In this document: positions 16,054 through 24,584 of the stretch, piece after piece | How the letters are laid out: every line of letters begins with the position of its first letter | Numbering within the stretch: the first letter of the stretch is position 1 | From: VRUE01 sp035712345 | GTDB lineage: Bacteria > Actinomycetota > Thermoleophilia > Solirubrobacterales > 70-9 | Direction: 5' to 3' | Assembly: GCA_035712345.1 (NCBI GenBank) | Contig: DASTAY010000056.1 | Location: 62,001-126,000, forward strand | DNA length: 64,000 nt | Translations under genes and position numbers: made by a program | The notes under the pieces: model-generated | What the model was told of the DNA's origin: nothing | Seen by the model: only the letters and a program-made list of their open reading frames with translations | Database searches by the model: none

Positions 16054-17684
16054 GCCGCGATCGCCTCCCGCTTGGCCCCAGATCGCCGTCGGCTCGCATC
16101 GCCATTCAGCCGCACAATGTCCGAGCCGCCCAGGCGCTCGACCCCGGCCTCCGCCAGCTCCCATACGCCACGCGGGGAATCCGCCCTCAGGCAGCCCGCC
16201 GCCAGCAGCTTCGAGCGCGCCTTGTCGAAGCGCGCCTCCCAGCGCGGTTCTCCGCTCGGCAGCGGCTGCCGATCGAGATCGCTGAGCAAGCGGGCCACCT
16301 CGGTGGCTACGGCGCTTCGAACCTCCCCGCGCCGCGCGGCCCCACCGCGCTCCTTGAGGGCACGCAAGATCGGCAGCTCATAGGCGGCGCAGCCGAGGAC
16401 ACGCAGCGGCTCCTGCGGCGCCGGGACCGCGGCGACCCGTTCCCCGTTGACCAGCGCCTTCAGCCGCGCCCGCTCGCCCGGCTCGCGGCTCATCAGGTGG
16501 GAGTAGACACGCAGCGTGAAGGCCGGGTCGGTGTGGCCGATCTGCCTCATCACCGAGATCGGGTCCTCGCCGCAGGCGATCAGGACCGAGGCAAAGGTGT
16601 GGCGCAGCTTGTGCGGGGTGAGGCCCTTCGGCAGGGGAACCCGGCCGCGCCGCTCAAGCAGCTGGCTGGCGCGCTTGAAGACCTGATTCACCACCCTGGT
16701 GCGCAGGTTGTCCTTGTCGCGGCGACCGCCGGTCCCGGTCGGGAAGACGAGGTCATCGACGCCGGTTCGGTAAGCCTGCGCCTTGTGGGCGGCGAGGATG
16801 TCGCGCAGGATCGGCAGCATCCGGATCTCCCGCAGGCCGGCCCGGGTCTTCGAGCGGCCGACGAAGAGGCGGCCGTTGGCGAGGTCTACGTCGCGCCAGA
16901 GCATGTGGCCCAGCTCGATCGCGCGCGGGCCGGCGAGGACGAGGGTGGCGACGACCGCCCGGCGTTCGCTCAGCTTCAGCGACAAGTCCCGGTCGAGCTC
17001 AGCGGCTGCGTCGAGCAGCGCTTCGATCTGCTCGGCCGTATCGAGGTGAACCGGCGGCTTGGGCGACTCCTTCAGCCGGCGCCGCCTACCCATCGCCGGG
17101 TTCTCGGCGATGTACTTGTATTCGAGCGCGACCGAGAGCACCCACTGCAGGACGTCGATCGATTTGTTGATCGTGGAAGGTGCGAGCGGCTTCAGGATTC
17201 GGTTCTGCGCGTCGCGCAGCGGCTTGCGGCGCTCGATCGCCCGCTGGCGCGCTTCGCCTTCGCTCACCTTGTGGTGGCGGTAGGCATCGACCGCCTGGAC
17301 GTCGATCTCGATCAGCGGCCAATCGCCGAAGAACGGCAGGAGGTGCATCAGCCCCCACCGCTCGTAGCCGTGCTGGCTCTCGCTGACCTGGCCCTTGCGC
17401 GAGGCAACGAGGCGACGGGCGAAGGGGCCGAAGATCGGCGCCGCGCTGTCCTCGTCTTCCTCATGGGTCTCGCCGCGCTGCTTTTTCGGGCGCACCCAGA
17501 TGCCGAGCCGGACTTCGGCGAGGATGTCGGCCAGCGCCTCCTCGGCGCGCTTGCGGTCCCAGCCGTCGCGCTCGAAGCCGAGCGTCAGGTATTCACGCTG
17601 GCCGTTGACCCAAAAGCGAAGGGCGTAGCCGCGCCCACGCTTCCAGGTCCGCTCCAGCACCTGCCCTCCGGTCTTGCTCGCCAT
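16050..17684 (-). CDS. tyrosine site-specific integrase with C-terminal Mrr_N-like domain
   Basis: A 544-aa phage-type integrase. The catalytic set is visible: Arg in LVLAGPRAIELG near residue 255, HKLRHTF (His-x-x-Arg) near 362-368, GHTD and the nucleophile Tyr in RVYSHLM near 393. An N-terminal arm-binding and core-binding part precedes it. After about residue 420 comes an unusual tail: ELPILRALKERGGAARRGEV, then RWEARFDKARSKLLAAGCLR and RGVWELAEAG. This matches the winged-helix layout of the Mrr N-terminal domain. Ordinary integrases end near residue 400, so this is a fusion. The start ATG overlaps by one base the stop of the Cys-rich gene. Confidence 0.9.
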   Translation of the reverse strand: MASKTGGQVLERTWKRGRGYALRFWVNGQREYLTLGFERDGWDRKRAEEALADILAEVRLGIWVRPKKQRGETHEEDEDSAAPIFGPFARRLVASRKGQVSESQHGYERWGLMHLLPFFGDWPLIEIDVQAVDAYRHHKVSEGEARQRAIERRKPLRDAQNRILKPLAPSTINKSIDVLQWVLSVALEYKYIAENPAMGRRRRLKESPKPPVHLDTAEQIEALLDAAAELDRDLSLKLSERRAVVATLVLAGPRAIELGHMLWRDVDLANGRLFVGRSKTRAGLREIRMLPILRDILAAHKAQAYRTGVDDLVFPTGTGGRRDKDNLRTRVVNQVFKRASQLLERRGRVPLPKGLTPHKLRHTFASVLIACGEDPISVMRQIGHTDPAFTLRVYSHLMSREPGERARLKALVNGERVAAVPAPQEPLRVLGCAAYELPILRALKERGGAARRGEVRSAVATEVARLLSDLDRQPLPSGEPRWEARFDKARSKLLAAGCLRADSPRGVWELAEAGVERLGGSDIVRLNGDASRRRSGAKREAIAA

Positions 17685-17911
17685 CAGTCGCCGGACCTTC
17701 GGGTGGCGCTCGCCTCGCTACGGCGGATCGAAGAGTCGCGGTCCGCACGCCGCGACCCGGAAGAATGGGGCGCGTTCGGGCAGGTTGCCCATCCGCAAGT
17801 CCCACCCCGCTCGAGCTGCGTATTCGTGCAACCGCAGATCGGTATGTCTTCGACAATCGTCCCGTTGGCGAGCGTTCGTCGATTCCTGTTCTTCGTCGTC
17901 TCTGCCGCCAT
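17684..17911 (-). CDS. 75-aa Cys-rich protein coupled to integrase
   Basis: A small gene with an excellent ribosome-binding site (GAGGAGG, seven bases before ATG 17911) whose stop overlaps the integrase start (TGATG). It encodes TLANGTIVEDIPICGCTNTQ followed by GGTCGWATCPNAP: four cysteines in the spacing CxC-x10-CxxxxC, which could bind one metal ion. The remainder is Arg/Ser-rich. A plausible job is a recombination directionality or DNA-binding helper for the integrase, but nothing proves it. The frame extends far upstream without sense; only this part looks like a gene. Confidence 0.6.
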   Translation of the reverse strand: MAAETTKNRNRRTLANGTIVEDIPICGCTNTQLERGGTCGWATCPNAPHSSGSRRADRDSSIRRSEASATRRSGD

Positions 17912-17981
17912 CACTGCCCTCCTCGCGTTCCGGCGTCGGGCGGAGGGTGGGCGGCGAGATGGCCTGGCGGGGCTAGGCTTC

Positions 17982-18443
17982 TCATTGCGCCGGAGGCCCT
18001 CCTTCGGCGCCGGGCCGGGGGGCGCTTCTACGTCGCCCCGGCCGTTTTCTTGCTTGCCGACCGAACATAGCTCTGCTTCGCCTGGAAAGCGAGTCAGAAC
18101 CGCAATCGCCGCGCATCCCCGCGAATCGCCGCGCATTTGCGCGGCCGCCGGGGTGCCCCGGCGGCTCGCCCAGCTGCTCGGCCACCTCGTCGGGGTCGAA
18201 GCGCAAGCGTGGCCTGCTGCCGGCGCCGATCCGGCGCGCGCCGAGGCGCTCCGCCTGTTCGTAGACCCAGCGCCGGCTGACGCCCCAGCGCTCGGCGACC
18301 GCCTCGGCGGAGATCAGGCCGCGCTCGGGCGGCTCGGGCTTTCGGTCGGCCAGCAGCTCGGCCGTGCGAAGGGCAATCGCCTCGACCGACTCCGGCGCGA
18401 GCCGCACCTCGCCCTTGCCGCTCGCCGGCGGATCGGCGCTCAC
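17982..18443 (-). CDS. MerR/excisionase-like helix-turn-helix protein
   Basis: A 153-aa protein with a central winged helix: GLISAEAVAERWGVSRRWVYEQAERLGARRIG...RPRLRFDPDEVAEQL. This is the HTH_17/excisionase pattern of helix-turn-helix, wing and conserved R-RF-P--V. The C-terminus is a basic, low-complexity tail. Start GTG 18443 has GGGAGG upstream and overlaps the stop of the methyltransferase gene (GTGA). Located two genes before the integrase, it is the best candidate for the excisionase/recombination directionality factor of this element. Confidence 0.75.
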   Translation of the reverse strand: MSADPPASGKGEVRLAPESVEAIALRTAELLADRKPEPPERGLISAEAVAERWGVSRRWVYEQAERLGARRIGAGSRPRLRFDPDEVAEQLGEPPGHPGGRANARRFAGMRGDCGSDSLSRRSRAMFGRQARKRPGRRRSAPRPGAEGGPPAQ

Positions 18444-19537
18444 CGTCGCCTCCCTAAAGGGGCGCGGCTCACCTTCGGCCTCCCCGGCGCCCTATTCGAG
18501 TGGTGGGTGATTCGCGCGGCGGCGATCTCAGCGTAGGCGGGCTCGAGCTCGATGCCGAGGAACCGACGGCCCTCTAATGCCGCCGCCGCGCCGGTCGTGC
18601 CCGAGCCCGCGGTCGGGTCGAGCACGAGGCCCCCGGGCGGGCAAAGCAGCCGCACCAACCAGCGCATCAGCTCGAGCGGCTTCACGGTCGGGTGGGGGTT
18701 GCGGACCTGAGCCGGCTTCTTGCCGCCCTTCTGGGCGTTGGGGAAGAGGTCGAGCGCGCGCCGGGGAAGGTTCTCGCAGCCCGCGTCGCGCTCGGCGCGG
18801 CTCGCCTTCGGGCAGTAGAGGAAGCGACTCGGCGCAAGCCGCGAGCGACCTTCCCCGGCGCAGGCGTCGGCGGCGAGGACGGGACAGCCCGGCGCGCAGC
18901 GCTTCTCGGTGCAGCCCCGGTCGTGGCCGAGGATGACGTTGGCCGGGTGGCGACCCTCGACTTTGCAGTCCTCGGCGTTCAGCGCGCCGGTCCCGTGGCG
19001 GGAAATCGTCTCCTCGGTCGTGCCGTCCAGCTCCCGGCGGGCCAGCACGATCGGCTCGAAGGCGGGCTTCAGCGTCGTCGCCCGCCCGCCGGGGTAGTGG
19101 CGCGACTTCGACATGCCCTCGGCGTAGAGCCACATCAGCGTGTCGCGGACTTCGAGTCCCGCGTCCTCGACGCCGCAGGCGAGCCGGTGGTATGTCCGCG
19201 GCGAGCCGAAGGCGGCGAGGAAGGCGCCGGGCTTCATCACCCGCCGGCACTCCGTGGCCCAGATGCGACACCAGACCTCGAACGCCTCGTTGGGTCCCAC
19301 CCGGTCGTGCCCGGCCTTGGCCGCGGCCTCGCGGATCGCGGCGGAGTCCCAGCGCTCGTGCTGGAAGCCGATCCCGTAGGGCGGGTCGGTGAGGACCGCA
19401 TCGACGCTTCCGGGCTCGAGGGTGCCCAGCACCTCCATGCAGTCGCCTTCGAGCAGGCGCACAGCGCCCCGCGAGCCGGCGGCCTTGCGGCGGCTCCCAC
19501 GCAGCGCCCGCCGGCTCGCCTTCGCTGCCGGGCTCAT
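18440..19537 (-). CDS. beta-class DNA methyltransferase (N6-adenine or N4-cytosine)
   Basis: A 365-aa amino-methyltransferase. The catalytic motif IV is AVLTDPPYGIGF near residue 45 and comes before the S-adenosylmethionine motif LDPTAGSGTTGAAA near residue 325. That order defines the beta class (the DpnA/HinfI/CcrM type). Between them lie RTYHRLACGVEDAGLEVRD and TVKPLELMRWLV, typical of phage and element methylases. ATG 19537 overlaps the stop of the replication-relaxation gene. There is no restriction endonuclease next to it, so it is an orphan enzyme, probably protecting the element during transfer. Confidence 0.88.
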   Translation of the reverse strand: MSPAAKASRRALRGSRRKAAGSRGAVRLLEGDCMEVLGTLEPGSVDAVLTDPPYGIGFQHERWDSAAIREAAAKAGHDRVGPNEAFEVWCRIWATECRRVMKPGAFLAAFGSPRTYHRLACGVEDAGLEVRDTLMWLYAEGMSKSRHYPGGRATTLKPAFEPIVLARRELDGTTEETISRHGTGALNAEDCKVEGRHPANVILGHDRGCTEKRCAPGCPVLAADACAGEGRSRLAPSRFLYCPKASRAERDAGCENLPRRALDLFPNAQKGGKKPAQVRNPHPTVKPLELMRWLVRLLCPPGGLVLDPTAGSGTTGAAAALEGRRFLGIELEPAYAEIAAARITHHSNRAPGRPKVSRAPLGRRR

Positions 19538-20415
19538 TCGGACTTCTCCTGGACCGCGTTCCCGAGCCAGTCGACCGGCCGGCCCGGATCGCGCACCTCG
19601 CGGAAGACCGGCGCGTAGGGACCGTCGCGCCGCAAATCGTCCAGCAGGCAGATCGAGATCGCGACCTCGGGCGTGCGCGAGAACAGCGGGTCGGCAGCCA
19701 GGAGCACGCTCGCGGTGGAGCGCCGTCGCGAGAGCGCCCGCCGCGTGGCGCCGGTGAGAACGCAGTGGACCTGCGGGAAGACCGGGTAGCGCCCCCGCCA
19801 CAGCGGCTCTCTCGCCTTGGCCTCCTTTGCCCGATACAGCTCGGCGTAGCGGGCCAGCTCCGCGGCGAGCCGGTCGACGGAGAGCGTCGCCCGGTCGACC
19901 TCGAGGAAGCGCTGCTCGATCGCGATCTCGGGGCCGTCCGCTCGCAGGTAGGTGAAGACGGCGTCGGCGACGAGCGAGCGCTTTCGCTTGCCGCGCCCGC
20001 GCGAGATCGGATGGAAGACCTCGTGGCGCCAGGCGAGCGGGCCGAAATCGTCGCCGCGCTGCGCCGCTGCCGCCAAGAAGCAGATCGCCGCCTCGTTGAC
20101 GGCGAGCGTGTGGGCGGCGAGCGGCCCGGCGGCGATCTCGGCCCCGGCCGGCGGGGTGCCCTCCAGCGCTCCGGCTTCCCGCGCCAGCCGCGTGCCCCGC
20201 TCGGTCGCGTGCCAGAGGCGGCGGCGCGCGTGGTCGGCCTCGACGTAGTCGGCAAGGCCTGCCGCCCGCAACCGTACGAGCAGTCGCTGCGCCCAGCGCA
20301 GGCTTCCGGAGTGGATCGCGCCGACCTGGGGGGTCGACAGCACGCGATGCCCAGCGAGAGAGGCGAGCACCTCGACCGCCTTCGCGGGCAGCGGCGGGAC
20401 GGCCGACTCACCCAT
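19534..20415 (-). CDS. replication-relaxation (Replic_Relax) family protein
   Basis: A 293-aa protein with an N-terminal winged helix (VLASLAGHRVLSTPQVGAIH...LVRLRAAGLADYVEADHARR) followed by the conserved HTLAVNEAAICFLAAA region and a VADAVFTYLRADGPEIAIEQ-FLEVDRAT stretch. This is the pattern of the replication-relaxation family found on plasmids and integrative elements of Gram-positives. ATG 20415 is chosen over an upstream ATG that would overlap the coupling-protein gene by many codons. It probably acts in replication or DNA processing of the element and is a neighbour of the coupling protein. Confidence 0.8.
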   Translation of the reverse strand: MGESAVPPLPAKAVEVLASLAGHRVLSTPQVGAIHSGSLRWAQRLLVRLRAAGLADYVEADHARRRLWHATERGTRLAREAGALEGTPPAGAEIAAGPLAAHTLAVNEAAICFLAAAAQRGDDFGPLAWRHEVFHPISRGRGKRKRSLVADAVFTYLRADGPEIAIEQRFLEVDRATLSVDRLAAELARYAELYRAKEAKAREPLWRGRYPVFPQVHCVLTGATRRALSRRRSTASVLLAADPLFSRTPEVAISICLLDDLRRDGPYAPVFREVRDPGRPVDWLGNAVQEKSE

Positions 20416-23056
20416 CGCGCTCGTCCTCCTCCTCCGGCGCGCGGGAAGCCTGCTCAGGCCCGCTGGCCGATTCGCCGCCCGCCTCGCCGCCTTCACTCTT
20501 CTCTTCCAGCGCCGCCAGGATGCGGTCGTCGAGGCCGTCGAGGTGCGCGGCGACCTCCTCTGCCGATCGCGGTGGCGCCGAGCTGCCAGGGTCGGGGTTC
20601 TCGGCTGCCGGCTCCCCGAGGACGTCCTCGACCCGCACCCCGCCCAGGGCGAAGGGGGCGCTGAGGCGGCCCTTGTGAGTGACCTGGGCGATGAAGTGGA
20701 AGCGCTCCAGCTTGGTCAGCGCCTCGGGGTTCACCCGCCTTCCCCACTCCTTCGTGACGAGCCCCGCGGCGTGGGAGTTGAGCGTCGAGGCGAGCAGGTG
20801 CGAGCGGTTGGTCAGAAGCGCGTTCAAGGTCGCCCCGCTCAGCCGCTCGGGGTTCTGGTTGAGGAGAACCGCCCGCAGCCCGAACTTGGCGCTCTGCTCC
20901 AGGAGCGCGGCGAGGTTGCCCGAGGCCGCACCGTCATAGCTCTGCACCTCGTCGAGGAAGACCCAGAACGGCTTGCGCTCGGCGGGCGGGAGATCGGCCC
21001 GCCCGCGCGCCGCGTGCAGCAGGTCGAAGAGCAGCAGGTTGGCCACCAGCCGGTCGCGGGTGCCGCCGGTGCCCGGGCAGGCGAGGACGATCTTGCCCTT
21101 GTCCATCGCCTCGCGCACCCGGTAGGTGCTCCGGCTCTGGCCGAGCAGCGCCCTGATCGACGGAGCGCGACGCAGGCGGTCGACCATGTTGGTGACCGGG
21201 GTGATCGCCTCGGATGCGAGCAGCGGGAAGCGGTCGGTCCAGAAGCGCCGGTCGGCGCGTGGCAGGAAAGGCAGCACCGCAGCCCGCCACTCGGCGTCGC
21301 TCAGCAGCGTCGGGATCTGGAAGATCGTCGGCGCCAGCTCGCCGTCGAGCTTCTGGGCGATCGTCGCCAGCGCCGCGGCGGCCTGCGTGGTCAGGTTGAT
21401 CGCCCGCGTGGAGCGCTCGCCCCACTCCAGCGCCGAGGCGAAGGCGTCGACGACCGCCTCGACCCTCGCCTCGCTCTCCACCGCGTCACCGCCGAACTCG
21501 AAGAGGTTCCAGCCCGGCTGACCGGCCGGCGAGCTGCCGGGGCCGAGGTCGATCCGCACCACCCGCTCCCGAACCCCGGCGAGGTAGGGCTCGATCCGCT
21601 CCAGGCCGTCGCCGTGGGGATCGAGGAAGAGGCCGCCGTGCCCCCTCCTGACGATGTGGGCGAACTGGGCGATCGCCGCCTCGGTCTTGCCGTAGCGCGA
21701 GCGGCCGGCGATGTAGGTGAAGAAGGTGTCCGATGCCTGAACGGCGACGACCTGCTCGCCCGACTCGGTGTTGACCCTCCCCAGCGGGATCAGGTCGGCT
21801 TTGCGCTTGTCGAAGGCCGGCAGGTCGGGCGGCGGGGCGAGCAGGGCGCCCGAGCGCAGGACGTCGCGCTCGCCGCAATGGATCGTCGGCGGCTTGAGAA
21901 AGCCCGAGAGCTCGCGCGCCGTGAGGATCGTCTTGCGGGCGGGCCGGTGAAGGCCGGTGGCGAAGCGTCGGTCAAAGCGCCCGCGCCGCAGCGGCACGTC
22001 GGAGCCGAGGAACGCGATACCGGGGATCGGCAGGCCCGAGGCCTTCAGGTAGTTGCGCTCGGCAAGCGGCCGGAAGGCGGCGAGCAGGCCCGACATCGCC
22101 GCTTCGGCGCGCCCCTTGCTCGGCGCCTCTGAGCGCAGAAGGACCTGCGCCTCGAAGAGCTCGCCGGAGTCGCGTAGCTTCGCGTCGACGGCCTGCACCG
22201 CCCCGCGGCGCTCGACCTGCTCCTGTGGGTCCGGCCTCGTGCGACGGCGCTGTTCGCCGTTGAGGATCGCCGCCCAGTCGCGGCGCTCGCCGTGGATGCG
22301 ACGCGCCTCCCGGCGCAGCCTCCGTCGCAGACGCGCGGCGCGGAAGCCGCTCGCCGGCAGCAGGTCGACGCAGACGCTCGCGTCCTCTCCCTTGGAATGA
22401 AGTCGGCCGATCGCCGCGGCGAAGGGCTGCAGCGGGTCGGGCTTCGGAGAGAGCCGGGCCAGCGGCTCGACGCTCGGGCGGGCCAGCACCAGCTCGGTGC
22501 GCAGCGCCGTTCGCTTGGCCTTCTCGTTTCCGGCTTTGCCCTCCTCGCCGCCCTCGCTCTCCTCCGCGCCTCCACCCAGCGCCTCCTCGGCGGGGCGCTC
22601 CTCGACGCCCTCGAAGGCGCCGAGCGCGGTGCGAAGCGCCTCACCCGCACGCTCGGGGACCTCGATCAGGTAGACGAGCCGCTGCTCGGCATCGGCGGCG
22701 AGCCGGATGCGGATCGCCGAGGCGCGGCGGTCAACCCAGCCGCCGACCCTGCGCTCGCTGGCCGCGAGCTGGGCGGCGAAGCGCTGCACGGCATCAGGTT
22801 CGGCGTCGAACTCGTCCGCGGGCACGATCGCGACGGCACGGCGCGAGCGGAGCGTGCGGCGGGTTGCGAAGAAGCGATGCGTAGCCAGCGCGGAGGCGAT
22901 AGCGATTGCGCCGAGAGCGAGGGGCGCGAGCGAGAGGATCGAGGCGAGGAGCTGATCGACGCGGATGTTCGAGATGAATCGCCAGAGCGCGTAGGCACAG
23001 GCGAGGGCGAGGATCGCGAGCATCGGACGAGGATCGGAGCGATCGCCGCCCATCAT
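20408..23056 (-). CDS. conjugative coupling ATPase (TraG/VirD4/TcpA-like)
   Basis: An 882-aa type IV coupling protein. Two N-terminal hydrophobic helices (LAILALACAYALWRFI and ILSLAPLALGAIAIASALA) anchor it. A polar domain with an acidic insert (GAEESEGGEEGKAGNE) follows, then Walker A GRSRYGKTE at 451-459, LFLDPHGDG, and Walker B FWVFLDEVQSY. The acidic C-terminus is Glu/Gly-rich. Such proteins bring the DNA substrate to the secretion channel. Start ATG 23056 (or 23053) has only a weak ribosome-binding site. It follows a 184-base gap containing repeats and overlaps the replication-relaxation gene. Confidence 0.88.
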   Translation of the reverse strand: MMGGDRSDPRPMLAILALACAYALWRFISNIRVDQLLASILSLAPLALGAIAIASALATHRFFATRRTLRSRRAVAIVPADEFDAEPDAVQRFAAQLAASERRVGGWVDRRASAIRIRLAADAEQRLVYLIEVPERAGEALRTALGAFEGVEERPAEEALGGGAEESEGGEEGKAGNEKAKRTALRTELVLARPSVEPLARLSPKPDPLQPFAAAIGRLHSKGEDASVCVDLLPASGFRAARLRRRLRREARRIHGERRDWAAILNGEQRRRTRPDPQEQVERRGAVQAVDAKLRDSGELFEAQVLLRSEAPSKGRAEAAMSGLLAAFRPLAERNYLKASGLPIPGIAFLGSDVPLRRGRFDRRFATGLHRPARKTILTARELSGFLKPPTIHCGERDVLRSGALLAPPPDLPAFDKRKADLIPLGRVNTESGEQVVAVQASDTFFTYIAGRSRYGKTEAAIAQFAHIVRRGHGGLFLDPHGDGLERIEPYLAGVRERVVRIDLGPGSSPAGQPGWNLFEFGGDAVESEARVEAVVDAFASALEWGERSTRAINLTTQAAAALATIAQKLDGELAPTIFQIPTLLSDAEWRAAVLPFLPRADRRFWTDRFPLLASEAITPVTNMVDRLRRAPSIRALLGQSRSTYRVREAMDKGKIVLACPGTGGTRDRLVANLLLFDLLHAARGRADLPPAERKPFWVFLDEVQSYDGAASGNLAALLEQSAKFGLRAVLLNQNPERLSGATLNALLTNRSHLLASTLNSHAAGLVTKEWGRRVNPEALTKLERFHFIAQVTHKGRLSAPFALGGVRVEDVLGEPAAENPDPGSSAPPRSAEEVAAHLDGLDDRILAALEEKSEGGEAGGESASGPEQASRAPEEEDERDG

Positions 23057-23099
23057 GCACCGACTTTTGGGTGACGGAGGGATGTCGGCAAAACTCGAT

Positions 23100-23201
23100 C
23101 GCCGCAAACCGCGGCGGGGTCGGGAATTCCGGCGCTCGCGGCCCTCGGCCGCATGACCGGACGGGTGACCGGACGGTCGACGCGACGGGCGACCGCCGCG
23201 C
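23100..23201. repeat. hairpin plus 12-base imperfect tandem repeats; candidate oriT
   Basis: The 184-base gap between the N4-type methyltransferase and the coupling ATPase is the longest non-coding stretch inside the transfer operon. It has an inverted repeat CGCCGC-AAACC-GCGGCG at 23100-23116 and four 12-base units at 23154-23201: TGACCGGACGGG, TGACCGGACGGT, CGACGCGACGGG and a diverged CGACCGCCGCGC. Iterated repeats beside a hairpin next to a coupling protein are what an origin of transfer or replication usually looks like. No nick-site consensus can be named. Confidence 0.45.
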
Positions 23202-23240
23202 GACAGCTCAAACACAGGCCGAGGGCGGCGTTCGTGGGCC

Positions 23241-24584
23241 TCACGCTTCCTCCCTCGCCGCCTCGCGCAGCCGCCGCCGCGCCATGCGGGCGTAGTCGCC
23301 GCTCAGCTCGATCCCGAGGAAGTTGCGGCGGTGGCGAGCGGCGACGACGCCGGCCGTCGCTGCCCCGGCAAAGGGATCGAGCACCGTGCAGCGCCCGCCG
23401 GGGTCGTCGTGGGAGCAGCTCGCCTCCCAGCCGACCGTCCGGCGCCTCACCTCGACGCGCCAATGCCCGAAGCCGGTCGCCTGCAGCGCCCGGCCGGAGC
23501 GAAGTTTGTCGGCTCGGGTCCAGCTGCCCTTGATCTCGGTCTCGCCGTCGAGCAGCCGCCGCGCGTCGACGATCCGCCGCCAGGGCGCTCCGCAGGTGCG
23601 ACACGCGGTCGGCGAGGTTCCGCCGAGCAGGCAGGGCTCGACCAGGGCCTCGGGGAAGGTCGCGAAGTGCGCCCCCTTGAAGCACTGGGTCGGCACCGTC
23701 CAGACGCTTCGTCGGTTGCGCCCCGCGCCTCCGACCCACTCGAAGTCCTGGCCACGCGCCGCCTCGACGCCCCCGTAGCTGAGGCGCTCGGGGCGCTTGA
23801 ACCCGTTGCCCGAGCGGCGGGCCTGGTCTCCTTCGCGGACCGCCTCGGCGTCGTAGAAGTAGCGGCGGGACTTGCTGAGCAGGAAGACGAACTCGTGCGC
23901 TCGCGTCGGGCGATCGGTGACCGACTCGGGCATCGCGTTCGGCTTGGCCCAGACGATGTCGGAGCGAAGCCACCAGCCATCGGCCTGCAGGGCGAAGGCG
24001 ACCCGCCAGGGGATGCCGACGAGATCCTTCGGCTTCAGGCCCGGGGGTGGAACCGGCTTCTTCTTCGAGTAGTCGAGGCCCTGCTCGGCCAGCCGCTTGC
24101 TGACCCTGAAGACCCCGTCGACGCCATCGCCGGCGGCGCGGCGCCTGGTGGTCTTGGAGTTGTAGGTCGCTCCGCTCGGACCCGCTCCGGCGTAGCTGTC
24201 GCCGAGGACGAGCCACAGCGTGCCGTCCTCGCGCAGCACCCGGCGCACCTCCCGCATGACCGCGATGAGGTGCTCGACGTAGAGATTGGGGTCGGGCTCC
24301 AGCCCGAGGCAGCCTTTCCAGGCGCCGCAACGCCGGCAGAGGCGCCCACGCTGGCCCGAGTCCCAGCGATGGCGGCAACCCGGCTCGCCGCCCCAGACCC
24401 TCGGCGCCACCCCGTAATCGCGCAGGCCCCAGTAAGGCGGACTGGTGATGCAGGTCTGGGCGAACCCGGCAGGTAGGCCGGCCAGGACATCGAGGGCGTC
24501 GCCACGAAGTACGCGGGCGCTCGGCTCCCCGCTCGCGGGCGGGGGCGCGTCGCCCTTTCGCTGGGCCACCGGCCGTTCAGCCAC
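23241..24584 (-). CDS. DNA methyltransferase, probable N4-cytosine type, with zinc-binding insert
   Basis: A 447-aa amino-methyltransferase. Motif IV is TCITSPPYWGLRDYG (SPPYW points to N4-cytosine), and the AdoMet motif VLDPFAGAATAGVVA lies near the end, the beta-class order. An insert CRHRW...CRRCGAWKGCLG gives four to five cysteines that could form a zinc ribbon; a second CRTCGAPW lies further on. This type is common in actinophages and integrative elements. GTG 24584 is selected because GGGAGG precedes it and the stop of the C5 enzyme falls just inside. No cognate nuclease is nearby. Confidence 0.85.
   Translation of the reverse strand: MAERPVAQRKGDAPPPASGEPSARVLRGDALDVLAGLPAGFAQTCITSPPYWGLRDYGVAPRVWGGEPGCRHRWDSGQRGRLCRRCGAWKGCLGLEPDPNLYVEHLIAVMREVRRVLREDGTLWLVLGDSYAGAGPSGATYNSKTTRRRAAGDGVDGVFRVSKRLAEQGLDYSKKKPVPPPGLKPKDLVGIPWRVAFALQADGWWLRSDIVWAKPNAMPESVTDRPTRAHEFVFLLSKSRRYFYDAEAVREGDQARRSGNGFKRPERLSYGGVEAARGQDFEWVGGAGRNRRSVWTVPTQCFKGAHFATFPEALVEPCLLGGTSPTACRTCGAPWRRIVDARRLLDGETEIKGSWTRADKLRSGRALQATGFGHWRVEVRRRTVGWEASCSHDDPGGRCTVLDPFAGAATAGVVAARHRRNFLGIELSGDYARMARRRLREAAREEA

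Noticed and set aside
16497..18536. 679-codon open frame antisense to integrase and HTH genes
   Set aside because: No motif, composition of a high-GC antisense shadow; the leftward frames have full integrase catalytic residues and good ribosome-binding sites.
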